Origin: Verrucomicrobiales bacterium
Lineage (GTDB): Bacteria; Verrucomicrobiota; Verrucomicrobiia; Verrucomicrobiales; V1-33
Direction: 5' to 3'
NCBI GenBank assembly: GCA_018003315.1
Contig: JAGNEJ010000039.1
Span: forward strand, 1 to 40,974
Length of the DNA stretch: 40,974 bases
The notes beneath the pieces are model-generated. The model saw nothing but the letters and a program-made list of their open reading frames with translations. It was not told where the DNA came from and searched no databases. Shown here piece by piece: positions 25,330 to 33,540 of this stretch. The translations under genes and the position numbers were made by a program. Position 1 is the first letter of the stretch. Each line of letters begins with the position of its first letter.

Positions 25330-28296
25330 TCAGCGGACTCTGAAAAACATGCGGTTTGACGGCCCGTTGAGCGGAACTGGGCTCTTCATTTCCGGATGCG
25401 GAAACCAGGAATTCAGATCCGGCGAGGTTTCCAGCGACAGACCCGGATCCAGCCAGTAAAACAGGCTGGCGTCAGACTGCGGCAGGATTCCCACACCACC
25501 GCTGGAGGAGGACTGAAAGCTCACGGACAGCTTTGCATCCATGCCCATGTCGCCGGAGGAGGCTCCATTCTGGTGGACTTCGATCGCGACTACATTGGAC
25601 AGCGGGGCGGCCCGCAGCGCGGGCAGGGAGACGCCGGTGAGGGACAATGCGTGATAGGTCGATTCTGCAGAACCGTCCAGATACCTAGAGGACAACTGGT
25701 CGTAATAGAGCGTCCCGCCCGGATTGGTTCCCGGGTCCAGTCCCCAGGAGGTGGGACTGACTCGGACGCCGTTGACATAAACCGAGGCCCCATCGTCGGC
25801 GAGGCATTCCAGGTTGAGCGTTTTCACCAAGGCCGGATCCGCCACCGTGAAGGTTTTGCGGAAGTAGGCGGTGATGGGGCGCGTGCCGGAGGGAAACGTG
25901 GTGGCCAGCGTGATTCCAGTAACTGAACCCCACCCAAACGGAGCCGTTCCGGTGCTCCACGATGCCGTCTCCACGAAATCCGGCGATGTCCAGGATCGGC
26001 TTCCGGCATCCAGCGGCGGCCAGGGAGCATTGTGATCCACAGGGTTCTGGGCCGCGGAATGATACCGCCACCCGGCAGCACCCCGGGCGATGTAAACCGT
26101 GTCCGGGGGCGGACCAGACGAGGCTGGAAAATAAACCAGCGGCGTTCCCGTTATTTGCGCATTGGCTGGCGCGGACAATGCAACCTGAACGAAATTCAGA
26201 TCGTTGGGAATCACCGGAGCGGCGAATATTTTGACGGTTTCGCCCTGTTCAAAACTCAGCACTCCGCTGGCGATGGTGCTGGTGGCCGTGGCATCGACAC
26301 TGGTTTTGCCAATGGCCTTCCATGTCAGGCTCACGGGCAGTGAGGAAAAGGTGCTCAGCCGCACGGTGAAGCTGGCCGGGAGATTTGTCAGGATGTCCTG
26401 GCGCACCGCGGTGGTGAAGTCGGCTCCCACCGCCGACCCGGGCACAGGCATGAAGGCGGCCAGTTGAGCGCCGTCGGATGCGGCATTCCACAGGGAGTTG
26501 CCGGAATCCTCCGCTCCATTTTGCGCGGCGAGGTCCGCCGCCTTGCTGACCTTGGTTCCGGTCATGGTGAGCTTGTTGCCGGAATCGTTCCAGGTGGAAA
26601 ACTCCTTCGCCCAGGTGTCATGGAAGTAGTTGTAGAGGCAGAATGAGTCCTGCACCGTCAGGGTTCCGCTGTACTGGCTGGTTCCGGAACCGTTGCTCCC
26701 GGAATTGTTGCCGTAGTTGTCGCCATAGCGGGCCCCCACCATGCAGCCGATCATCGCGCAGTTGTCCACCACGGATAGTGGTCCGCCATAGCCGCATTCC
26801 ATGCCCTGACCGCAGTTGAAATGCACGCCGCGATGGGTTTCCGGCACCCTTCCCACGCCGGAATTGGAAAATGCCTCATGCGTGCAGTTTTCAAACCAGC
26901 AGTCCGTGCAGATGGTGGCCCCGGCGCCATCCGCGCCACTGTCGATTCCGTCATCCTTCACCCAGCCAATGACTGTTTTGCTCAGATGATAGGTTCGTCC
27001 GCTGCCCGGAACCAGATAGATGCCGTCATTGTCGGCATCGGCAAAGGCATCACTGTCGGCGTCCAAACCGGCATTGGTCATTTCCAGCAGGGCGCACTGG
27101 TGAATTTCCACGGTGCCTCCCACCTGCTCCCCTCCCGTGATGCAGCGCTGCGCGAGGGTGCGGGTCAGGTTGAGCGTTCCGTTGGTCATGGCAAAGGCGG
27201 AACCGCGCGTGTCGGCCAGGCCGGTGGGACCAACCAGCGCACAGTCTGTCAGGTTCAGAATGCCTCCGGCACTGACGGCGAAACACGGTTCTTCATTGCG
27301 ATGGGCCGCAAAGGAGTGGGGCGACTGGGAAAGCCAGTTCTGGTTGTTGCCGAACCGGCAGAAAATGGTGCCAGTGGCGCTCACCTGGGCGTTCTGGCCA
27401 CCGGATGTCGGCTGCAGCCAGAATCCCCCCCAGAGCTGGGTGGCCTGCTCCGGAACAAACACCACGGGGTTGGATACCGTGCCGTTGATCTGAATGCTGC
27501 CGCCGGGCGCCACCTCGATTTCCACACCCTGGGCGCATTTTACAATGGTGCCTGCGCCAATGGTCACGCTGCCCCCGGTGCCGACCGTCAGTTTGGATGT
27601 CAAATGAATGCGGGCGTTGCTGCCCCAGTCGTCGGCGGCGGCCACGGCACCGCCCTTGGTTGTGTAGGAAGTGGCGTTTTCGATGGTGATTGTCTTTGGG
27701 GCAGACAGCGGTCCGACTGCGGCATCATAGTTGAGCGCGCCGTCGCTGCTCTGGGGAGGCAAAATGGTTGACCCCCAGCCGCGTCGCAGCCGCAGGCTGG
27801 AAGCGGGGGCGCTGAACGCACTGACAATTCCATTGAGGAACAGGGGTTCTCCCGCGGTCGCACCGAAGGATGGCCCCTTCACCAGCCTGGCCACGACGGG
27901 CACCGGCAGGTCCTTGGGGAAGGCGGATGGCGCCATGACCAGCAACTGCCCGCTGGCGAAGGCGGAGGGAGCATCGTTCACGATCCGGTATGGGCGCATG
28001 GTGGGGATTCCATCTTCAGTCCCTCCCCGTTCGCTGTTTTTGATGATGAAACGATGCGTGATCGTGTTCGGCGTGGTGCCGGGGTCGGTAACGGTCAGCT
28101 CATGATAGCCAACCGATGTCACTGCCGTGGCTACATTCAGCGGAAATGCCGCTCCGTCGAGCGTGGCGGCGGTGCCGGTAGCGGTGATGGTGACGCTGGT
28201 GGTGTAACGTTTCCGGTCAAGGGGATTCGGCGTGACGCCGGCAACGGCGCAATGCGTGCTGACAAGCAGCAGGAGGGAGATCAGTCGGCGGTTCAT
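25330..28296 (-). CDS. Large secreted right-handed beta-helix protein
   Basis: 988 residues with a signal peptide (LISLLLLVSTHCAVAG, about 5-20). Residues about 230-560 show the repetitive hydrophobic/Asn/Gly pattern of a parallel beta-helix (for example GGSIQINGTVSNPVVFVPE, GGFWLQP, GGTVEIHQCALLEMTNAGLDADSD). A C-terminal jelly-roll-like module with VYVNGVRVS and NVVAIEVHQNG resembles a module common in planctomycete and verrucomicrobial secreted proteins, often after CotH or lamin-tail domains. The last 50 residues (SLETSPDLNSWF to FFRVR) are the tail typical of Verrucomicrobiota exported proteins. No CotH kinase domain is visible. Probably an extracellular polysaccharide-binding or -cleaving protein. 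Confidence 0.82.
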   Translation of the reverse strand: MNRRLISLLLLVSTHCAVAGVTPNPLDRKRYTTSVTITATGTAATLDGAAFPLNVATAVTSVGYHELTVTDPGTTPNTITHRFIIKNSERGGTEDGIPTMRPYRIVNDAPSAFASGQLLVMAPSAFPKDLPVPVVARLVKGPSFGATAGEPLFLNGIVSAFSAPASSLRLRRGWGSTILPPQSSDGALNYDAAVGPLSAPKTITIENATSYTTKGGAVAAADDWGSNARIHLTSKLTVGTGGSVTIGAGTIVKCAQGVEIEVAPGGSIQINGTVSNPVVFVPEQATQLWGGFWLQPTSGGQNAQVSATGTIFCRFGNNQNWLSQSPHSFAAHRNEEPCFAVSAGGILNLTDCALVGPTGLADTRGSAFAMTNGTLNLTRTLAQRCITGGEQVGGTVEIHQCALLEMTNAGLDADSDAFADADNDGIYLVPGSGRTYHLSKTVIGWVKDDGIDSGADGAGATICTDCWFENCTHEAFSNSGVGRVPETHRGVHFNCGQGMECGYGGPLSVVDNCAMIGCMVGARYGDNYGNNSGSNGSGTSQYSGTLTVQDSFCLYNYFHDTWAKEFSTWNDSGNKLTMTGTKVSKAADLAAQNGAEDSGNSLWNAASDGAQLAAFMPVPGSAVGADFTTAVRQDILTNLPASFTVRLSTFSSLPVSLTWKAIGKTSVDATATSTIASGVLSFEQGETVKIFAAPVIPNDLNFVQVALSAPANAQITGTPLVYFPASSGPPPDTVYIARGAAGWRYHSAAQNPVDHNAPWPPLDAGSRSWTSPDFVETASWSTGTAPFGWGSVTGITLATTFPSGTRPITAYFRKTFTVADPALVKTLNLECLADDGASVYVNGVRVSPTSWGLDPGTNPGGTLYYDQLSSRYLDGSAESTYHALSLTGVSLPALRAAPLSNVVAIEVHQNGASSGDMGMDAKLSVSFQSSSSGGVGILPQSDASLFYWLDPGLSLETSPDLNSWFPHPEMKSPVPLNGPSNRMFFRVR

Positions 28297-28599
28297 GGAG
28301 GGGATGGGAGGAGTGCGGTGGCGGTGAGCTTATCTGCAAAACAACAGCAGGTCCAGCCTCAGAATTTGGCGGAGTAATGACCCGAACCCGGCCCGCGCAG
28401 ATCTAAAAGCGCCGGAAGCACTGGCACACCGTCTGGACAGCGAGCCCTCACAGCGCCTTTGCGGATATGGAGGCTCTTCCCACAAACTGAAAACGCCTCC
28501 ACAGTCGGCGCTGCACCTGTGCGGCGTCCCCCCGCTGTCCGCTCCAGCCAGCGGCAATGAGGGACAATTCGGGATTGCCTCCGAGAATCGAAATTCTCC
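28297..28599. other. Divergent intergenic region with three inverted repeats
   Basis: 303 bases between two divergent secreted-protein genes. I find no convincing ORF or clean promoter. On the right side, toward the plus-strand gene, lie three perfect inverted repeats: TGGAGGC/GCCTCCA (28468-28474, 28495-28501), GGCAAT/ATTGCC (28553-28558, 28574-28579) and GAGAAT/ATTCTC with loop CGAA (28583-28598), the last ending one base before the ATG at 28600. Confidence 0.5.
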
Positions 28600-30339
28600 A
28601 TGAAAACAGCCAGACCATCCACTGCCCATCACCGGAAATTCCAGCCCCGTTGTTGCGCCCTGCGGGGTGCGCTTGCCATGGTTGCCTCTGCCGGTCTGCT
28701 TGCGGCGTCGGCGGGGGAGAAAAAATTCATCGAAATCGGCTGGGACATTCCGGACACCGCTTTCCTGCGCGAAAACTTCCGCGAAATGGAAAAGGAGGGA
28801 GCATTTTCCGGCGTTCTCTTCCGCGCCGAGGCGAAATCCGGCACCGAAACCACGGTCACCACGCTGAGCGGCTGGAACGGAGAACCTTGGGAGAAGGCAT
28901 GGTTCCAGCCCGCTCTGGACGACCTTCGGGCGTGTCGATTTGTGAAATTCACGGACAACTTTCTCCTCATCAATGCAACCCCGCAGCGGATTGAGTGGGA
29001 CAACGACGCAGGCTGGATGGCGCTTGAAGGCAAGGCGCGGATTGGTGCATGGCTCGCACAGGCGGGCGGTGCCAAGGGCCTCGCGCTGGATTTCGAACCG
29101 TACGGGCAGAATCAATGGAAGTTCGATCCCGCCAAGGGGAGGACGTTTTCGGAAACCTCGGCCCTGGCCCGCAAGCGGGGGGCCCAATTCGTCCGCGGAG
29201 TGGCGGCGGAAATGCCCCATGCGGTGCTGCTGACCTTTTTTCTGAACAGCGTGGTGCTGCGTGCGGGGCGTGCGGACGATCCCGACGCGATCCTCGCCCA
29301 GGAGCATTACGGATTGCTGCCGGCCTTTTTCAACGGAATGCTCGACGCAGCTCCTCCCGGCATGGTGATCGTGGATGGCTGCGAGAACGGCTATTACCTG
29401 GACAGCGTCGAAGCCTATCAGCGCGCTGCTCTGGACATGCGCTCGTGGAACGGCCCGTCCATCCGGCTGGTTGCACCGGAGAACCGCGCCAAATACCGGA
29501 TGCAGGTCCAGGCGGGATTCGGCTTTTATCTCGATATGTTTGTCAATGCGGAAGGCAACCAGTATTTTCGCGGACCGCTGGAGGGCTCGCGGTTGAAGCA
29601 TCTGGAGCGCAATCTGGCCGCGGCCCGCGACGCCGCCGACGAATACGTCTGGATCTACGGCGAGCAGTGCCGCTGGTGGAGCGGACTGGCGCGCGATAAA
29701 CCGTGGCGGGAGGAACCATTGAAGCAGACCGCCGGCAAAGGCCGCGCCTGGGAACAAACCCTGCCGGGAATCACCCGCACCATCGCATGGACCCGCAACC
29801 TGGAGGCCGCCGCACGCGAGGCATTGGCCAGGCAAAAGGCCGAAGGCACCGCCGCCAATCTGCTGGTGAATGCAGATTTCCGCGAACCGCCCGCAGCGGG
29901 AGCCGCCCTGCCGCCCCACTGGTCCGCGTGGCAGGAGGAAACGCACGCGACGGGAACATTCTCATGGGACGAAAAAACCGGTGAGGGGTCCGCACGAGCC
30001 GCCAGCGTTTTCGGCGGCTGTTTCATCCAAAAAATTGTCGCTGCACCCAGCGAAATCTTCGTGGTGCAGGCGCAGTGTCTGACCCGGGGCGCCTCCACTC
30101 CCAGCCTGACAATTCGGTGGCAGACCAATGACGAGAAATGGACGCATGAAGCGGACGACCAGACCTTCACTTTTGCTCCAGGAAGCGGCAAATGGACTCA
30201 GGCCTCGGGCGTTGCAACCGTCCCACCCGGTGCTGGCCGACTGGTTGTGCTGCTGTCCATCCGCGGCCAGCAGACCGCAGCGGATGGCTGTTGGTTTGAC
30301 AATGTGGAAGTCCACCGAATCAAGCCAGCAGGGCCTTGA
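28600..30339 (+). CDS. Secreted TIM-barrel-like putative glycoside hydrolase with C-terminal carbohydrate-binding-like domain
   Basis: 579 residues with a long basic N-region and hydrophobic signal core (LAMVASAGLLAASAG). The central part has alternating strands and helices like a (beta/alpha)8 barrel, with acidic strand ends GLALDFEPYGQNQW and MVIVDGCENGYY, and aromatic-rich WIYGEQCRWWSG, as in many glycosidases. The D-F-E pair in LDFEPYG is a candidate catalytic site. After about residue 425 a beta-sandwich-like region (NADFREPP, WQTNDEKW, GCWFDNVEV) resembles CBM-like ligand-binding modules. I do not recognise the GH family. The start codon sits directly after a perfect hairpin. Its 3' end overlaps the convergent DUF1501 gene by 20 bases. 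Confidence 0.7.
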   Translation: MKTARPSTAHHRKFQPRCCALRGALAMVASAGLLAASAGEKKFIEIGWDIPDTAFLRENFREMEKEGAFSGVLFRAEAKSGTETTVTTLSGWNGEPWEKAWFQPALDDLRACRFVKFTDNFLLINATPQRIEWDNDAGWMALEGKARIGAWLAQAGGAKGLALDFEPYGQNQWKFDPAKGRTFSETSALARKRGAQFVRGVAAEMPHAVLLTFFLNSVVLRAGRADDPDAILAQEHYGLLPAFFNGMLDAAPPGMVIVDGCENGYYLDSVEAYQRAALDMRSWNGPSIRLVAPENRAKYRMQVQAGFGFYLDMFVNAEGNQYFRGPLEGSRLKHLERNLAAARDAADEYVWIYGEQCRWWSGLARDKPWREEPLKQTAGKGRAWEQTLPGITRTIAWTRNLEAAAREALARQKAEGTAANLLVNADFREPPAAGAALPPHWSAWQEETHATGTFSWDEKTGEGSARAASVFGGCFIQKIVAAPSEIFVVQAQCLTRGASTPSLTIRWQTNDEKWTHEADDQTFTFAPGSGKWTQASGVATVPPGAGRLVVLLSIRGQQTAADGCWFDNVEVHRIKPAGP

Positions 30340-31771
30340 CGACGGTTCCATGCACATCCGTCAGGCGGTAGCGCCTTCCCTGATAGCGATAGGTGAGGCG
30401 TTCGTGATCCACCCCCAGCAAGTGCAGGATGGTGGCATGCCAGTCATGCACATGCACCGGATCGGCCGCGATGTTATAACTGTATTCGTCGGTCTCGCCG
30501 TGAGAGCAGCCCGCCTTGAACCCGCCACCGCAGGCCCAGCCGGCGAAACAGCGGGGGTGGTGGTCCCTTCCGTAGTCGGTCGGAGTCAATTTTCCCTGAC
30601 TGTAGGAGGTACGGCCAAATTCCCCACCCCAGAGCACCATGGTTTCATCCAACAGCCCGCGCTGCTTCAAGTCCTTGACGAGTGCGGCACAGGCCTGGTC
30701 AGTCTGTTTCGCTTCCGAGCGGATGGCGCCCGGCAGTCCGCCGTGGTGGTCCCAGTCCTGATGAAAAAGCTGCACAAACCGCACCCCGCGTTCGATGAGT
30801 CTGCGGGCCAGTAGGCAGTTTGCGGCAAAGGTTCCTGGTTCCCGGCTGTCCGGGCCATACATGTCGAAAATGTGCGCCGGTTCGCTGCTTAAATCCGTCA
30901 CTTCCGGCACCGACGTCTGCATGCGATAGGCCATTTCATACTGGGCGATGCGGTCGTTGATTTCCGGATCCAGCGTTTGGGCCAGCGCCTCACGGTTCAG
31001 ATCATTGAGACGATCCAGAAACCGGCGGCGCTGCGACGGGCTGACCCCCTCCGGATTCCGCAAAAACATGACTCCCTCGCGATTGGACAGGAATTTCACT
31101 CCCTGGTGACTGGCGGGCAGAAATCCGCTGCCCCACAGCCGGGCATAGAGCGGCTGCCCGCCCTTTCCCTTGGTCACCAGCACGCTGAAAGCCGGCAGAT
31201 TGTCGTTCTCGCTGCCCAATCCATAACTCAGCCATGCCCCCATGGATGGACGTCCGGCGATCTGGCTTCCAGTCATGAAAAAGGTGATCGCCGGATCGTG
31301 GTTGATGGCCTCAGTGTGCAGGCTTTTGATGAGGCAAAGTTCATCCACCACTTGTGCCGTATGCGGCAGCAGGTCGCTCACCCACGTTCCGCTTGTCCCT
31401 TGCGGGGCAAATTTGAAAACGGATCCCGCCAGCGGCAGCGTGGCCTGGTTGGCAGACATGCCGGTAAGCCGCTGCCCCTGGCGCACGGAGTCGGGCAGCT
31501 CCCGGCCATGGTCTGCATTGAGCCGTGGTTTGTGATCCCAGAGATCGATCTGGCTGGGGCCGCCGCTCATGAACAGATAAATCGCCCGCTTCGCCCTGGG
31601 CACCGTGTGAGGATTTCCCAGAATGCCCCTGCCCTCAGCATGGGCTGCCGCCTGATCCGAAAGTCCCGCCAGCGCCAGCGCACCAAGCCCAAGGCTGGAC
31701 CGGGAAAAAAACGTCCTCCGGTTCAGCAAAAGTCCCGGATGCTCGGCAGGAGAAAACAGATGCGGCTGCAT
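30320..31771 (-). CDS. Tat-exported DUF1501 protein
   Basis: 483 residues from the ATG at 31771. A twin-arginine signal follows (NRRTFFSRSSLGLGALALAGL), then AKRAIYLFMSGGPSQIDLWDHKP, the DUF1501 opening, and MVLWGGEFGRTSYSQGK, DHHPRCFAGWACGGGF and GCSHGETDEYSYN near the end, all diagnostic. DUF1501 belongs to the alkaline-phosphatase/sulfatase-like superfamily and is expanded in Planctomycetes and Verrucomicrobia. It usually sits beside a DUF1549/DUF1553 cytochrome-type gene; none is present here. An in-frame opening to 31948 adds residues unlike the family. Its reaction is unknown. Confidence 0.93.
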   Translation of the reverse strand: MQPHLFSPAEHPGLLLNRRTFFSRSSLGLGALALAGLSDQAAAHAEGRGILGNPHTVPRAKRAIYLFMSGGPSQIDLWDHKPRLNADHGRELPDSVRQGQRLTGMSANQATLPLAGSVFKFAPQGTSGTWVSDLLPHTAQVVDELCLIKSLHTEAINHDPAITFFMTGSQIAGRPSMGAWLSYGLGSENDNLPAFSVLVTKGKGGQPLYARLWGSGFLPASHQGVKFLSNREGVMFLRNPEGVSPSQRRRFLDRLNDLNREALAQTLDPEINDRIAQYEMAYRMQTSVPEVTDLSSEPAHIFDMYGPDSREPGTFAANCLLARRLIERGVRFVQLFHQDWDHHGGLPGAIRSEAKQTDQACAALVKDLKQRGLLDETMVLWGGEFGRTSYSQGKLTPTDYGRDHHPRCFAGWACGGGFKAGCSHGETDEYSYNIAADPVHVHDWHATILHLLGVDHERLTYRYQGRRYRLTDVHGTVVKALLA

Positions 31772-31843
31772 GTGCGCAGTGTTGTCCGGCTCACCCGCCC
31801 CCGCAAGCCGCCGCTTGCAAGGCCGCTCCGGATTCGCGGACCA

Positions 31844-31879
31844 TCCCCCGGCTTCACCCTCCAGGGTGCAGCCGGGGGA
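31844..31879. other. Very stable hairpin spanning the gamma-carbonic anhydrase stop codon
   Basis: TCCCCCGGCT (31844-31853) pairs with AGCCGGGGGA reading 31870-31879 in reverse, then after one mismatch CACCC (31855-31859) pairs with GGGTG (31864-31868), closing on a four-base loop. Fifteen pairs, nearly all G-C. No T-run follows on the minus strand. It includes the last codons and the stop of the carbonic anhydrase gene and lies 73 bases before the DUF1501 start. Confidence 0.6.
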
Positions 31880-32393
31880 GTCCGGCCTTGTAGGCGGGCA
31901 GCAGGTCCACGTAATGATCCGCCCAGACCTTGATTCCCTGCTGCTCATCCTGACTGAGCCGACGAATGACTTTTGCCGGCGACCCTAACACCAGAGAGCC
32001 GGGTGGAATCACGGTGCGTCCCGTCACCAGGGCGCCGGCCCCAATGATGCTCCGCGCTCCAATCTCCGCTCCATCCAGGATGATCGCTCCCATGCCGATG
32101 AGCACCTCGTCATCCACCCGGCAGGCATGCAGTACCGCCTTGTGCCCCACCGTCACATTCTCTCCGACATAACATCCCATCTCATGCGACAAATGCACCA
32201 CGCAGCCGTCCTGGATGTTGGATCGTGCTCCTATCACAATTCGCTGGATGTCCCCGCGCACCACCGCCGCATACCAGACGCTGGACTCCGCCCCAAGCGT
32301 GACATCCCCCAGCACCACCGCCGTGGAAGCAACAAAGGCCGTGGGATCCACACTGGGTTGGACTGACAAATGGGCAGAGCTGGACAGGGGCAT
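31854..32393 (-). CDS. Gamma-class carbonic anhydrase family protein
   Basis: 179 residues of left-handed beta-helix hexapeptide repeats. The three zinc-ligand histidines are present: H67 in NIQDGCVVH, H84 and H89 in TVGHKAVLHAC, with the usual VVRGDIQRIVIG before them. The family (CamH, YrdA, PaaY) includes active carbonic anhydrases and proteins of unsure activity; the extra Glu loop of archaeal Cam is absent, so this is CamH/YrdA-like. It acts as a cytoplasmic trimer. It is divergent from HU across an AT-rich 143-base gap, in which TAAAAT (minus strand, 32404-32409) may be its -10. DUF1501 follows after 82 bases. Confidence 0.93.
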   Translation of the reverse strand: MPLSSSAHLSVQPSVDPTAFVASTAVVLGDVTLGAESSVWYAAVVRGDIQRIVIGARSNIQDGCVVHLSHEMGCYVGENVTVGHKAVLHACRVDDEVLIGMGAIILDGAEIGARSIIGAGALVTGRTVIPPGSLVLGSPAKVIRRLSQDEQQGIKVWADHYVDLLPAYKAGLPRLHPGG

Positions 32394-32454
32394 AATTTCA
32401 AAAATTTTATGGTTAGGAAGTTTTATTTTGAAAGATAATTTTTACCGGTGATGA

Positions 32455-32483
32455 TTGACAGGAAATGGCTGAATCCTTACAAA
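32455..32483 (+). promoter_or_regulatory. Sigma-70-type promoter of the HU gene
   Basis: TTGACA (32455-32460, perfect -35), 17-base spacer, TACAAA (32478-32483, four of six to TATAAT). Predicted start near 32490 gives a leader of about 47 bases to the HU ATG. The surrounding stretch 32394-32490 is clearly more AT-rich than the rest of the window. Confidence 0.7.
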
Positions 32484-32536
32484 TTGGCAGTCAACACAAT
32501 GTTGATGCCAACAAACACTCAACCAAAAAAATCCGA

Positions 32537-32830
32537 ATGAACAAAGCAGAACTGATTGAAGCGGTGCAGAAAGCACTTGGCAAGGAAACGTCAAAGAAGG
32601 CCGCTACCGATGCCGTCGCTGCCGTGATTGACTCGATCGCCGCCGGCGTGAAGAAGGACGGAAATGTGCAGTTGATCGGCTTCGGCACGTTCAAGGTGAC
32701 GGAGCGCAAAGCCCGAAAGGGACGCAATCCCAAAACCGGCCAGTCGATGACGATCAAAGCATCGAAAAACGTGCGCTTTGCCGCTTCCAGCGCCCTGAAG
32801 GCCGCAGTGAAGAAGGGCGGCAAGCGGTAA
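32537..32830 (+). CDS. hup: HU family DNA-binding protein
   Basis: 97 residues, standard HU length. MNKAELIEAVQKALG, the helix pair DAVAAVIDSIAAGVKKDGNVQLIGFGTFKV, and the DNA-intercalating arm ERKARKGRNPKTGQSM with its conserved RNP proline are all present; the C-terminus is KAAVKKGGKR. HU bends DNA non-specifically and compacts the nucleoid as a dimer. The frame opens at 32465, but the family start is at 32537, which lacks a Shine-Dalgarno. It has its own promoter and terminator and so is monocistronic, as expected for an abundant protein. Confidence 0.97.
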   Translation: MNKAELIEAVQKALGKETSKKAATDAVAAVIDSIAAGVKKDGNVQLIGFGTFKVTERKARKGRNPKTGQSMTIKASKNVRFAASSALKAAVKKGGKR

Positions 32831-32862
32831 GCACTCCGCGGGCAAACGGTTCTCATCCTCAC

Positions 32863-32904
32863 AAAAAGTCCCGGTTCTCTCCCGCAGAGCACCGGGCTTT
32901 TTTT
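32863..32904. terminator. Bidirectional intrinsic terminator between HU and recR
   Basis: AAAAAG (32863-32868) and CCCGGT (32870-32875) pair with ACCGGG (32891-32896) and CTTTTT (32897-32902) with one bulged T; inside, CTCT (32877-32880) pairs with AGAG (32886-32889). A run of seven T follows on the plus strand and an A-run precedes the stem, so it can end HU transcripts and those leaving recR (stop at 32932). Confidence 0.85.
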
Positions 32905-32931
32905 GCCCTCAACACCCTCCGGATGCACGTC

Positions 32932-33540
32932 CTACAGTTTCTGCCGGCCATTGAGGGCGCGGAACAGCGTGAGTTGATCGGCTGATTCCAAACCGCCCCC
33001 GGCCGGCAATCCCTGAGCCAGACGGGAGACGGTCACACCCATTGCGCGCAGGGCGTCCGCCAGGTAATGGGCCGTGGCCTCGCCTTCGACATCGCTGCCC
33101 ACGGCCAAAACGACTTCCTGAACTCCGGTGCGCCGGATGCGGGTGAAGAGTTCTTCCACGCGCAAATTCTCAGGACCGATGTTTTCCAGCGGGCTGAGTT
33201 TTCCACCCAGGGCATGATAGAGACCATGATAGGCTCCGGTGCGTTCCAGCGGCAGAATGTCCGTGGCTTGCTCGACCACGCAGAGCAGCGCATGATCGCG
33301 TGCCGGATTTCCGCAAAGCGAACAGGCTTCGCCCCGAGAGGAAAAGAATCCGCAATCGACACAGGTGGCAACCGATTGCGCCGCAGTCGCAAGAGCGGCG
33401 GCCAGTTGTCCGGCAGAAAGCGCGGGACCGCGCAGCAGCCAGAGGGCGAGGCGTTCGGCACTCTTCGGTCCGATGCCGGGAAGCCGCTTCAACTGAAGAA
33501 TCAGTTGGCGAATCGGCTCTGGATAGTCAACCCTGGTCAC
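32932..33540 (-). CDS. recR: Recombination protein RecR
   Basis: 202 residues. The helix-hairpin-helix LPGIGPKSAERLALWLL, a C4 zinc finger (C60, C63, C73, C76), and the Toprim block LCVVEQATDILPLERTGAYHGLYHALGG, then GSDVEGEATAHYLAD with a Walker-like end, are all canonical. RecR acts with RecO/RecF in loading RecA on gapped DNA. Its GTG start (33538-33540) overlaps the stop of the upstream pseudo-cyclase (GTGA), so its translation is coupled to a signalling-type gene rather than to dnaX/YbaB, its usual neighbours. Confidence 0.96.
   Translation of the reverse strand: MTRVDYPEPIRQLILQLKRLPGIGPKSAERLALWLLRGPALSAGQLAAALATAAQSVATCVDCGFFSSRGEACSLCGNPARDHALLCVVEQATDILPLERTGAYHGLYHALGGKLSPLENIGPENLRVEELFTRIRRTGVQEVVLAVGSDVEGEATAHYLADALRAMGVTVSRLAQGLPAGGGLESADQLTLFRALNGRQKL

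Noticed and set aside
25318-25335. CGCTG/CAGCG hairpin between the glutaredoxin-like gene and the beta-helix gene, as a terminator.
   Set aside because: Five pairs, no T-run on either strand.
28330-29946. A 538-codon minus-strand open frame.
   Set aside because: The plus-strand frame has a signal peptide and protein-like composition; the minus frame is Arg/Gly/Cys-rich without domains.
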